Positions 1-6,329 of a stretch of DNA of 64,000 bases are shown here, one piece after another. This DNA is from Amycolatopsis sp. WQ 127309 (GTDB lineage: Bacteria; Actinomycetota; Actinomycetes; Mycobacteriales; Pseudonocardiaceae), in contig NZ_CP095481.1 of NCBI RefSeq assembly GCF_023023025.1, forward strand, positions 8,321,001 to 8,385,000, in the 5' to 3' direction. Within the stretch, counting starts at the first letter, position 1; each line of letters opens with the position of its first letter. The position numbers and the translations under genes are program-made. The notes below the pieces were generated by a model. It made no database searches. It was not told where the DNA came from and was given only the letters and a program-made list of their open reading frames with translations.

Positions 1-914
1 TCCACGGCATCGACCTCACCGGCAAGCTCGCCCTCGTCACCGGCGGCTACTCCGGCATCGGCCTCGAAACCACCCGCGCCCTCGCCGGCGCCGGCGCACA
101 CGTCGTCGTCCCGGCCCGCCGCCCCGCCGTCGCCCAAGAAGCACTCGCCGGCATCACCGGCGCCGAAGTCGGCGAACTCGACCTCGCCGACCTGGACAGC
201 GTCCACACCTTCGCCGACCGCTTCCACGCCACCGGCCGCCGCCTCGACATCGTCATCACCGGCGCCGGCATCATGGCCACCCCCGAAACCCGCGTCGGCC
301 CCGGCTGGGAAGCCCAGTTCGCCACCAACCACCTCGGCCACTACGCCCTGGTCAACCGCCTCTGGCCCGCCATCACCGACGGCGCCCGCGTCATCGCCGT
401 CTCCTCCCGCGGCCACCACTTCTCACCGATCCGCTGGACCGACCCCCACTTCCAGACCGGCTACGACAAGTGGCTCGCCTACGGCCAGGCCAAAACCGCC
501 AACATCCTCTTCGCCGTCCACCTCGACCGCCTCGGCCACACCAGGGGAGTGCGCGCCTTCGCCCTGCACCCCGGCTCGATCCTCACCCACCTCACCCGCC
601 ACATCCCGCACGACGAACGCGTCGCCCAAGGCTGGATCGACGAAAACGGCACCCCCAGCGCCTACTTCAAGACCCCCGAAGCCGGCGCCGCCACCCAGGT
701 CTGGGCCGCCACCTCACCCCGGCTCGACGGCCTCGGCGGCGTCTACCTCGAAGACTGCGACATCGCCGAACCCGCACCCGCCGGCGGCGGCGTCACCGAC
801 GTCGGCCTCCGCTACGGCGTCCGGCCCCACGCCACCGACCCCGCCGAAGCCGACCGCCTCTGGACCCTCTCCGCCGACCTCACCGGCGTCGACGCCTTCG
901 CTACTTCCCGGTGA
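1..914 (+). CDS. SDR family oxidoreductase (5' end outside window)
   Basis: This is the C-terminal part of a short-chain dehydrogenase; the start codon lies left of position 1 and the first complete codon is at 3. The Rossmann motif TGGYSGIG is near 42-65 and the active-site pair is visible as the S in AVSSRG plus YGQAK (YxxxK), so the enzyme looks catalytically complete. It should be an NAD(P)-dependent cytosolic oxidoreductase of the retinol-dehydrogenase-like group; the sequence does not show its substrate. The TGA at 912-914 overlaps the stop region of the convergent DUF1345 gene by 14 bases. Family call is sure, function is not. Confidence 0.88.
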   Translation, partial: HGIDLTGKLALVTGGYSGIGLETTRALAGAGAHVVVPARRPAVAQEALAGITGAEVGELDLADLDSVHTFADRFHATGRRLDIVITGAGIMATPETRVGPGWEAQFATNHLGHYALVNRLWPAITDGARVIAVSSRGHHFSPIRWTDPHFQTGYDKWLAYGQAKTANILFAVHLDRLGHTRGVRAFALHPGSILTHLTRHIPHDERVAQGWIDENGTPSAYFKTPEAGAATQVWAATSPRLDGLGGVYLEDCDIAEPAPAGGGVTDVGLRYGVRPHATDPAEADRLWTLSADLTGVDAFATSR

Positions 915-1545
915 TCACACCCACCGCGATCCCCAGGATCGCCGTGTTGTAGACGAACGACACCACGCTGTGCGTCAGCACCGTGTACCGGATCGGCCGC
1001 GCCCGCACCTCCACATCGGACGTCGCGAACGACGTCCCCACCGTGAACGCGAAATACGCGAAGTCCAGCAAGTTGGGCCGCTCCGTCGCCGGGAACCGCA
1101 ACCCCGGCTCCGGCGCCGCCTGGTAGTGCAGGTGCGCATAACGGTCCGCGTACCCGAAGTGCAGCAGGATCCACGCCGCCAGCACCGCCGGCACCGCACT
1201 GATCTGCAGCACCGACGCCATCTCGTCGTCCTCGTCGGCGATCGCGTTCGCCACCAGGATCAACCCACCCGCCGTCATCCCGACCACACTCACCACCAGC
1301 GTCGCCGCGAAGTTCCACCGACGCCCCAGGAGACTGTGCAACCACGACGGCTCCACCTCGTCACCCACCAGCCGGTACCGCCGGATCCGCACCCACCGCG
1401 ACACGATCGCCATCAGCGCGAACACGTCCCACGCCAGCAGGAACACCACGTCCAGCCCCGTGTTCGGCGCGATCAACCACCCCAGCCCGAGCAACACCAG
1501 CAGGAACTCCGCGCACCGGTACCAGACCCTCCGCAGCCACCGCAT
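901..1545 (-). CDS. DUF1345 family membrane protein
   Basis: The 214-residue protein has four clear hydrophobic segments (about residues 10-28, 30-48, 75-98 and 110-130) and a further one at the C-terminus. The late stretch with DFAYFAFTVGTSFATSDVEV followed by a conserved arginine pair and an H-x-x-x-SF-x-x-N-T pattern is the signature of DUF1345. No biochemical role is established for the family. ATG at 1543-1545 is the natural start because the hydrophobic N-terminus follows directly. It is convergent with the SDR gene and overlaps its end. Its promoter must lie in the short gap 1546-1594. Confidence 0.82.
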   Translation of the reverse strand: MRWLRRVWYRCAEFLLVLLGLGWLIAPNTGLDVVFLLAWDVFALMAIVSRWVRIRRYRLVGDEVEPSWLHSLLGRRWNFAATLVVSVVGMTAGGLILVANAIADEDDEMASVLQISAVPAVLAAWILLHFGYADRYAHLHYQAAPEPGLRFPATERPNLLDFAYFAFTVGTSFATSDVEVRARPIRYTVLTHSVVSFVYNTAILGIAVGVITGK

Positions 1546-1594
1546 CGCGCGAAACTAACGGCCCCACGCCCCGACGGCACCCGGGATCACCTGG

Positions 1595-2155
1595 TCAGGT
1601 GGTGCGGGGGACCAGCGCGACCAGGTACCGGCAGGGGAGCGACCCCGGGTTCTCGAACACCCGGTCCGGCGCGGACCCCAGCTGCAGGCAGTCCCCGGCG
1701 TCCAGCTCGTGCACCTCGGCACCCTCCCGCATCCGCAGGTGCCCGGCCAGCACCCAGATCTGCTGGTGCAGGAACGTGCTCGCCCGCAACGGCACCGCCG
1801 CACCCGCCGGCAGCTCGATCTCCACCAGCTCCAACGGCCGCCCGGACGCGGGGGAGACCGACCGGCGCCGGTACCCGGAATCCGGATCCACCCACACCGG
1901 TTGCTCCGCCGCCCGCACCAACCGCCGCTCGTCACCCTCGGCCCGCGCGATCAGCTCCGTCAGCGTCATCCCCAGCGCGGACGACAGCTTCGCCAGCAAC
2001 GCCGCCGTCGGCTGGACGTCACCCCGCTCGATCTTCCCGATCATCGCCCGGGACACCCCCGAGTCCTCGGCAAGCACGGCGACGGACAGGCCTCGGGACG
2101 TCCGCGCCGCGTGCACGGTCGCCGCCAGCCGAAGGGTCAGGGGATCGGTCATCAC
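1595..2155 (-). CDS. XRE-family transcriptional regulator with C-terminal cupin
   Basis: A 186-residue two-domain regulator. Residues 8-65 form an XRE/HTH_3 DNA-binding domain (LSVAVLAEDSGVSRAMIGKIERG is the helix-turn-helix core). Residues about 105-183 form a small beta-barrel cupin expected to sense a ligand. This architecture is common in regulators of neighbouring metabolic or detoxification genes. It is transcribed divergently from the GNAT acetyltransferase with only 38 bases between the two starts, so it very probably controls that gene and itself. The start is GTG at 2155, directly followed by ATG. A TATAGT -10 box sits so close upstream that the mRNA is probably leaderless. Confidence 0.85.
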   Translation of the reverse strand: MMTDPLTLRLAATVHAARTSRGLSVAVLAEDSGVSRAMIGKIERGDVQPTAALLAKLSSALGMTLTELIARAEGDERRLVRAAEQPVWVDPDSGYRRRSVSPASGRPLELVEIELPAGAAVPLRASTFLHQQIWVLAGHLRMREGAEVHELDAGDCLQLGSAPDRVFENPGSLPCRYLVALVPRTT

Positions 2156-2193
2156 TTGATACTATACGACCCATTATGGCTACCATAGGAGCC
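2156..2193. promoter_or_regulatory. Divergent promoter/operator between XRE-cupin and GNAT genes
   Basis: In 38 bases there is a minus-strand -10 (TATAGT, 2166-2161) six to seven bases before the regulator's GTG. On the plus strand a TTGATA (2156-2161) and a TACCAT (2181-2186), 19 bases apart, place the start of transcription next to the GNAT ATG at 2194. A perfect inverted repeat TATGG-CTA-CCATA covers 2175-2187 and overlaps the plus -10, which is where a repressor such as the XRE protein would bind. Boxes were read by eye; the operator role is inferred. Confidence 0.5.
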
Positions 2194-2709
2194 ATGAAGG
2201 TCCGAGACGCCACACCGGACGACGCAGCCGCCTGCGCCGCCATCTACGCGCCCTACGTCACCGACACGGTGATCTCCTTCGAAACCGAACCACCCGACAC
2301 CGAAGAAATGACCCGCCGCATCGCCGGCGCGCACGCCTGGCTCGTCCTCGAGGAGGACGGACAGGTACTGGGGTTCGCCTACGCCGGCCCGTTCGCCAAA
2401 CGCGCCGCGTACCGGTGGTCGTGCGAGACGAGCATCTACCTGGAACCAGGCCGACGCCGCACAGGCGCCGGACGCGCGTTATACGAGGCGTTGTTCAGCA
2501 GGCTGCGGGAACGCGGATACCGGCGGGCGTTCGCCGGGATGGCGATGCCGAACGACGCGAGTGCCGGACTGCACCGCGCACTGGGGTTCGAGCCCGCCGG
2601 CGTCTACCGGAAGGTGGGCTGGAAGCACGGAGCCTGGCGTGACGTCGCCTGGGTCCAGAAGGACCTCTCGGACGACGAGGGAGCGCCAGATCCCGGTTAC
2701 TTGACATAA
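2194..2709 (+). CDS. GNAT N-acetyltransferase, phosphinothricin acetyltransferase-like
   Basis: A 171-residue GNAT enzyme. It has the hallmarks of the PAT/bar subfamily, which acetylates phosphinothricin, methionine sulfoximine or related amines using acetyl-CoA: FETEPPDTEEM near residue 30, the acetyl-CoA loop RRRTGAGRALY near residue 90, and MPNDAS followed by LHRALGFEPAG and VGWKHGAWRDVAW toward the C-terminus. Substrate is inferred from family only. ATG 2194 is preferred over the in-frame ATG 2176 because homologues begin right at the beta strand MKVRDAT and because the promoter fits a leaderless start. The stop codon TAA (2707-2709) and the last residues lie inside the dif site. The divergent XRE-cupin gene is the likely regulator. 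Confidence 0.85.
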   Translation: MKVRDATPDDAAACAAIYAPYVTDTVISFETEPPDTEEMTRRIAGAHAWLVLEEDGQVLGFAYAGPFAKRAAYRWSCETSIYLEPGRRRTGAGRALYEALFSRLRERGYRRAFAGMAMPNDASAGLHRALGFEPAGVYRKVGWKHGAWRDVAWVQKDLSDDEGAPDPGYLT

Positions 2710-2726
2710 TGTACATTATCGGCACT
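2699..2726 (-). other. dif: dif chromosome-dimer resolution site (XerCD target)
   Basis: The 28 bases have the dif geometry 11-6-11: left arm ACTTGACATAA, centre TGTACA, right arm TTATCGGCACT. Read on the minus strand, the 24 bases from CCGATAAT to GTCAAGT agree with the actinobacterial dif consensus as I remember it; only outer positions of the weaker arm differ. The core 2706-2719 is a perfect 14-base palindrome. XerC and XerD would recombine here during FtsK-driven terminus segregation. The site overlaps the stop codon of the GNAT gene. Confidence 0.85.
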
Positions 2727-3192
2727 AGGGCAGTGCCTGCGACGGACACCCAAGAGGGGCGAAAGAAGCCGAACTCGGCGGGGGTTCTTCGTCAGGACGG
2801 CTTCTCCTGAGGGAACGGCCGGGAGTGAAGCGTCATGCGTCGTCGTACAGAGACTCCCGGGCCGCAGAGGCGCCCAGGGAGGTGTTCCGTAGGGCCGCGA
2901 GAGACATCCCCTGGAGCTGCAGACCGATGTCCCGTCACCCGACCGTAAAACGTCACGGTGACGAAACTAGAGTACGCAATGTTAGGCCGAACGCGCGTCG
3001 TCGGGACTTGACGGGCTCATCGGGCGCCATCCGGAGATCTGCTCCCGGCTGGCTCAAGCCTGGACGCCCTGCGGGTGCCGGTCGAACATGTGTGCGTATG
3101 CCCCGCAGTGTGTCAGATGTGCCGCTTGAGGTCTCGAAGGCCGTCAGACGAGATCCGGGATCCCCCGGGAGCGGATCCCTGACGATTCCGAC
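2727..3192. other. Intergenic stretch between the two dif-like sites
   Basis: No credible gene is visible here; the open frames lack family motifs and plausible ribosome binding sites. The only local structure noticed is the inverted repeat CGTCAC-G-GTGACG at 2951-2963, followed by an AT-richer patch (about 2964-2990) that could contain a promoter pointing either way. Spacing between the centres of the two dif-like sites is about 496 bases. Confidence 0.5.
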
Positions 3193-3224
3193 ATTTCATG
3201 CATAATGGCAATTATGCATGAAAT
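3193..3224. repeat. Perfect inverted repeat with dif-like 11-6-11 architecture
   Basis: Arms of 14 bases (3193-3206 and 3211-3224) are perfect reverse complements around GGCA. Counted as a Xer site, 3195-3222 is TTCATGCATAA, centre TGGCAA, then TTATGCATGAA, so the inner ATAA...TTATG positions match a dif site while the outer arms and centre differ from the dif at 2699-2726. A further CCG/CGG pair extends the symmetry after a two-base bulge (3188-3190 with 3225-3227). It lies 53 bases before the ATG of a tyrosine recombinase and could be its recombination site or its operator. Confidence 0.75.
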
Positions 3225-3277
3225 CGGACGGGACCCGGTGAGCGAAATTGTCGGTGCCGTACGGTACAAGATCCACC

Positions 3278-4240
3278 ATGAAGGTTTCCGAGGCCCAGCA
3301 AGCCTTCTTCGCCGCCCGCCGGCCGCGCAAGGACTCGCCGCACACCACTGACGCCTACCGCCGGGATCTGGCCGGGATCACCACTCTCCTGGTTTCGGAG
3401 CTCGGCCGCCCCGCCGAGGACCTGGCGGTCGCCGACCTCACCGGGCAGGCGCTCCGGTCGGTGTTCGGGGTGTTCGCGGACGGGCACGCGAAGAGCTCGG
3501 TGCTGCGGGCCTGGTCGACGTGGAACCAGTTCCTGACGTTCTGCGTGGCGGACGGGCTGCTGGCGGGCAACCCGATGGGTGCGGTGGCGCGGCCGCGGAC
3601 GCCGGCGTTGACGCCGAAGCCGTTGCGGGGTGAGGAAACCCCGGAGCAGCTCCTGTCGGCGGCGGCCGCCGGTTCGCGGCGGGCGCGGGACCCGTGGCCG
3701 GAGCGGGACGTGCTGGTGATCGCGCTGGGGCTGGTGGCGGGGTTGCGGGCGGCGGAGATGCGGGCGCTGACGCCGCGATCGCTGGTGGGGCGCGCCGGTG
3801 AGCTGCGGTTGCACGTGAAGGGGAAGGGCAGCCGGGATCGGTCGATCCCGGTGCAGCCGGTGCTGGCGGAGCTGATCGAGCGGTACCGGGAGTCGTGCCG
3901 GGTGCGGTTCCCGGGGGTGCGGTCCTCCCCTGGTTCGCCGTTGCTGGTGGACCGCGCGGGCGAGCCGATCGGCCGGGGCGCGCTGGAGTACCTGGTGAAG
4001 TCGTGTTACCGGGGCGCGGGTCTGCACGACCGGGTGCCGGTGGGTGCGAACCTGCACGCGTTGCGGCACACGTTCGCGACGCGCTTGGCGGAGGACGGCG
4101 CGACGGCGTCGGAGATCATGGCGCTGCTGGGTCACGCGAGCTTGGCGACGAGCCAGAACTACATCGAGGCGACAGGCAGGGAACAGCGCGCGGCGGCGGC
4201 GAGCAACCGCACGTACCGCGCCCTGGACGGCTTGAGCTGA
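3278..4240 (+). CDS. Xer-like tyrosine recombinase next to dif
   Basis: A 320-residue site-specific recombinase with the two-domain XerC/XerD plan: a SAM-like N-terminal core-binding domain (residues about 1-90) and a C-terminal catalytic domain. All catalytic residues are present: Arg157 (GLRAAEM), Lys181 (VKGKG), His260-x-x-Arg263 (HALRH), His286 (LLGHAS) and the nucleophile Tyr295 (NYIEA). Size is that of Xer proteins rather than phage integrases. I chose ATG 3278 (start of MKVSEAQQAFF); a TTG at 3248 is possible. Actinobacteria normally keep xerC and xerD elsewhere, so this may be an additional recombinase dedicated to the flanking sites, or one of the pair relocated. No other mobile-element genes are visible beside it. 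Confidence 0.88.
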   Translation: MKVSEAQQAFFAARRPRKDSPHTTDAYRRDLAGITTLLVSELGRPAEDLAVADLTGQALRSVFGVFADGHAKSSVLRAWSTWNQFLTFCVADGLLAGNPMGAVARPRTPALTPKPLRGEETPEQLLSAAAAGSRRARDPWPERDVLVIALGLVAGLRAAEMRALTPRSLVGRAGELRLHVKGKGSRDRSIPVQPVLAELIERYRESCRVRFPGVRSSPGSPLLVDRAGEPIGRGALEYLVKSCYRGAGLHDRVPVGANLHALRHTFATRLAEDGATASEIMALLGHASLATSQNYIEATGREQRAAAASNRTYRALDGLS

Positions 4241-5000
4241 CCGGCGGTTCGGGCAGTTTCGGCGGTTCGGGCAGTTTCTGCGGGTCGGGGCTGTCGAGTG
4301 AGCCTGGTCAGCGGAGTTCTGCGGCCTGTGGGGCATCACCGGCGCGAGCGGGCCAGTCGTGCAGGCCGCGCGAACGGCCCGTTCGCGCGTTATCGGGCAC
4401 GAACGGGCCGTTCGCACCACGGTGGGGGCCGCGATCCATGCATGCCAAGAGCAGACAGCGCCTGGCCGGCTGTCCCCCGTCAGCTTCCCGATGGGCGTCG
4501 GAGTTCCCTGTGCGAACGCGCCGAGCCGGGCGTGCCGCTCGGCTCTCTTGAGAGGCACCTCACGGGAGTGGCCTTCGTGTGCGCTACCCCAGCTCTCGCT
4601 CCCCTGGCCAGTCCATGCCATGCCCCGGTGCGCGGGCGACTCTATCTCGCACGAGCGGCCCATTCACGCCAAGCCGTGTGTGCGAATGGGCCGCTCGTGC
4701 GCCACATCAGACACGAACGGGCCACTTGTGCCATGCCCGAGGACGCGAGTGGCCCTCTCGCGCTTGGGCCGGTGCACGAGCGGCCCGTTGGCTCCCTGTC
4801 GCACGCGCGAACGGGCCATTCGCGCCGGCCCGAGCGCGAGAGGGCCACTCGCGCTCTGCCCCTACGCGCCAAAGGGCCAGTCGTGACTGCCGTGCACGTG
4901 TCCGCTTGAGCGTTTACTCACACACGAACGGTCGCTCCGCCCTGCGTGCGCTTGAGCGCTACCTCGCACGTGAACAGGCTTCAGGGCACGCCGTCGTGGG
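4241..5000. repeat. Non-coding region with a cluster of GGGCC-centred palindromes
   Basis: About 760 bases without a credible gene. It contains at least six short inverted repeats built on the same plan, GC-rich arms around GGGCC or GGCCC: 4367-4389 (arms CGCGCGAACGG, perfect), 4400-4414, 4744-4762, 4805-4825, 4832-4856 (arms GAGCGCGAG, perfect), plus the long hairpin 4648-4701. Weaker relatives occur near 4343-4361 and 4870-4885. The arms alternate between GAACGG, GAGCGG, GAGTGG and GAGAGG variants, like a family of repetitive extragenic palindromes that has diverged in place. Confidence 0.7.
4648..4701. repeat. 18-bp perfect inverted repeat hairpin
   Basis: Arms at 4648-4665 and 4684-4701 are exact reverse complements (left arm begins CGCACGAGCGG), separated by an 18-base loop. 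Each arm is itself one copy of the GGGCC-type palindrome of this region, so two copies in opposite orientation make a very stable stem. There is no T-tract, so it is not an obvious terminator. Confidence 0.75.
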
Positions 5001-5414
5001 TCAGCGGAGTTGTTCGAGGTCCTTGGCTGCGCGGGCGATGTCGGCGGCGAGGCCGCGCAGCTCCCCCGCGTCGGCGCCGTCGTCCGCCGCGGTGACGATG
5101 TCCTCGGCGGCGCAGCGGAGCTGGAACAGGCGGTCCTGCAGTGCGGCGATCTCCGTGTCGGACAGCACGACCGCGTCTTCGGGGAGACCGCTGCGCTGCA
5201 GCGCGGTGCGGCGTTCGTAGGCTCGCTGGCGGCAGGACTGGCCGCAGTAGCGTCGGCGGCGGCCGACGTTGCCGCCTTCGGGGAGGCGTCGGCCACACCA
5301 GCCGCAGTGCTTCGGGGCGCCGCGGCGGGCCGGGGCCAGGTCGTCCGCGGGTGGCTGGGCTAGTTCGGCGGCTTCCCTCACCCGGGAGACCCTAGCTGGC
5401 CATCGTCCGCTCAT
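5001..5414 (-). CDS. Small actinobacterial protein with a CxxC/CxxxxC cysteine cluster
   Basis: A 137-residue protein. The central segment has HCGWCGRRLP, then RRRRYCGQSCRQRAYERR, a four-cysteine cluster (C-x2-C and C-x3-C) that probably binds zinc. The motif YCGxxCRQRAYExR is seen in many uncharacterised actinobacterial proteins, some of them DNA-binding. The C-terminal half (about 75-135) is helical and charged and may form a coiled coil. ATG 5412-5414 is the natural start; the gene is divergent from the glycerophosphodiesterase with a 33-base gap. I do not know its function. Confidence 0.7.
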   Translation of the reverse strand: MSGRWPARVSRVREAAELAQPPADDLAPARRGAPKHCGWCGRRLPEGGNVGRRRRYCGQSCRQRAYERRTALQRSGLPEDAVVLSDTEIAALQDRLFQLRCAAEDIVTAADDGADAGELRGLAADIARAAKDLEQLR

Positions 5415-5447
5415 GCCGGGGTCATGGCGGAAGTGCACACTTGAGGG

Positions 5448-6230
5448 ATGCGCGCGTCCTTCCCGTACCTGGCCGATCCGCTCCCCCGTGCTTTCGCGCA
5501 CCGTGGCTGGCACCTCGACGAGCTGGCGGGGCTGGAGAACTCGCTGCCGGCGTTCCAGCGGGCATTCGCGGAGGGGTACCGGTACATCGAGACGGACGTG
5601 CACGCGACGGCGGACGGTGTGGTGGTGGTGCACCACGACACGCACCTGGACCGGACGACGGACGGGTCGGGGGCGATCGCGTCGCAGACGTGGGCGCAGC
5701 TGAAGAACGTGAAGGTCGGGGGCGAGGTCGCGTTGTCGCGGCTGGAGGACGTGCTGGAGGAGCTGCCGGAGGCGCGGTTCAACATCGACGTGAAGGTCGA
5801 TCAGGCGGTGGTGCCGTTCGTGGACGTGCTGGCGCGGACGGGTGCGCGGGACCGGGTGGCGGCGGCGTCTTTCTCGGACGCGCGGCTGGCGCGGTTGCGG
5901 AAGCTGGCGGGGCCGGAGCTGGTGACGGCGGTCGGGCCGCGGTCGGTGCTGGCCCTGTGGGCGCGCGGGAAGCTGCCGCTGCTGCCGCTGGGCGGGCTGG
6001 TGCTCGGGGTGATGGCGCAGGTGCCGGTGCGGCAGGGGGCGTTGCGGGTGGTGGACAAGTCGTTCGTGGCGATGGCGGGGCGGTCCGGGATCGAGGTGCA
6101 CACGTGGACGATCGACGATCCGGCGGAGATGCGGACGCTGCTGGACCTCGGGGTGCACGGGATCGTGACGGACCGGCCGGACCTGCTGCGTGAGGTGTTG
6201 ATCGAGCGGGGCACCTGGCAGCAGGCGTGA
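5448..6230 (+). CDS. Glycerophosphodiester phosphodiesterase family protein
   Basis: A 260-residue GDPD/PLC-like TIM-barrel protein. The N-terminus shows FAHRGWHLDELAGLENSLPAF, the family HRG...ENS signature with the first catalytic His. Then follow YIETDVHATADGVVVVHHD with the metal-binding Glu-x-Asp and the second catalytic His, and near the C-terminus VHTWTIDDP and GIVTDRPDLL. It should hydrolyse glycerophosphodiesters to glycerol-3-phosphate and an alcohol. No signal peptide is seen, so it is probably cytosolic and recycles phospholipid headgroups. ATG 5448 has only a weak GAGGG directly before it. Confidence 0.9.
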   Translation: MRASFPYLADPLPRAFAHRGWHLDELAGLENSLPAFQRAFAEGYRYIETDVHATADGVVVVHHDTHLDRTTDGSGAIASQTWAQLKNVKVGGEVALSRLEDVLEELPEARFNIDVKVDQAVVPFVDVLARTGARDRVAAASFSDARLARLRKLAGPELVTAVGPRSVLALWARGKLPLLPLGGLVLGVMAQVPVRQGALRVVDKSFVAMAGRSGIEVHTWTIDDPAEMRTLLDLGVHGIVTDRPDLLREVLIERGTWQQA

Positions 6231-6260
6231 CGGGAATTTTGTCCACCTGTTCGCCGGAGT

Positions 6261-6278
6261 GACCGGTTCGCACCGGTC
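6261..6278. promoter_or_regulatory. Short hairpin upstream of the secreted protein gene
   Basis: GACCGG-TTCGCA-CCGGTC is a perfect 6-bp stem with a 6-base loop, lying between the glycerophosphodiesterase stop and the next gene, about 50 bases before its ATG. It could be a weak terminator or an operator. There is no T-tract. Confidence 0.3.
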
Positions 6279-6329
6279 TCGCTAGCGTGGGTTTCCGCCC
6301 GGTTCCGGGCTTCCTTGGGGAGGGAATCC

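Noticed and set aside
2699..2726. Reading TTGACA at 2701-2706 as the -35 box of a promoter for a downstream gene
   Set aside because: No matching -10 at 16-18 bases, and the sequence is explained by the dif arm.
2825..3205. A 126-codon open frame between the two dif-like sites
   Set aside because: No family motif, no ribosome binding site, and it would run into the palindromic site; composition resembles random GC-rich DNA.
4298..4909. Several overlapping open frames in the palindrome-rich region
   Set aside because: Translations are repetitive (ANGPF, RATRAL and similar) because they read the palindromes; frames on both strands are equally open.
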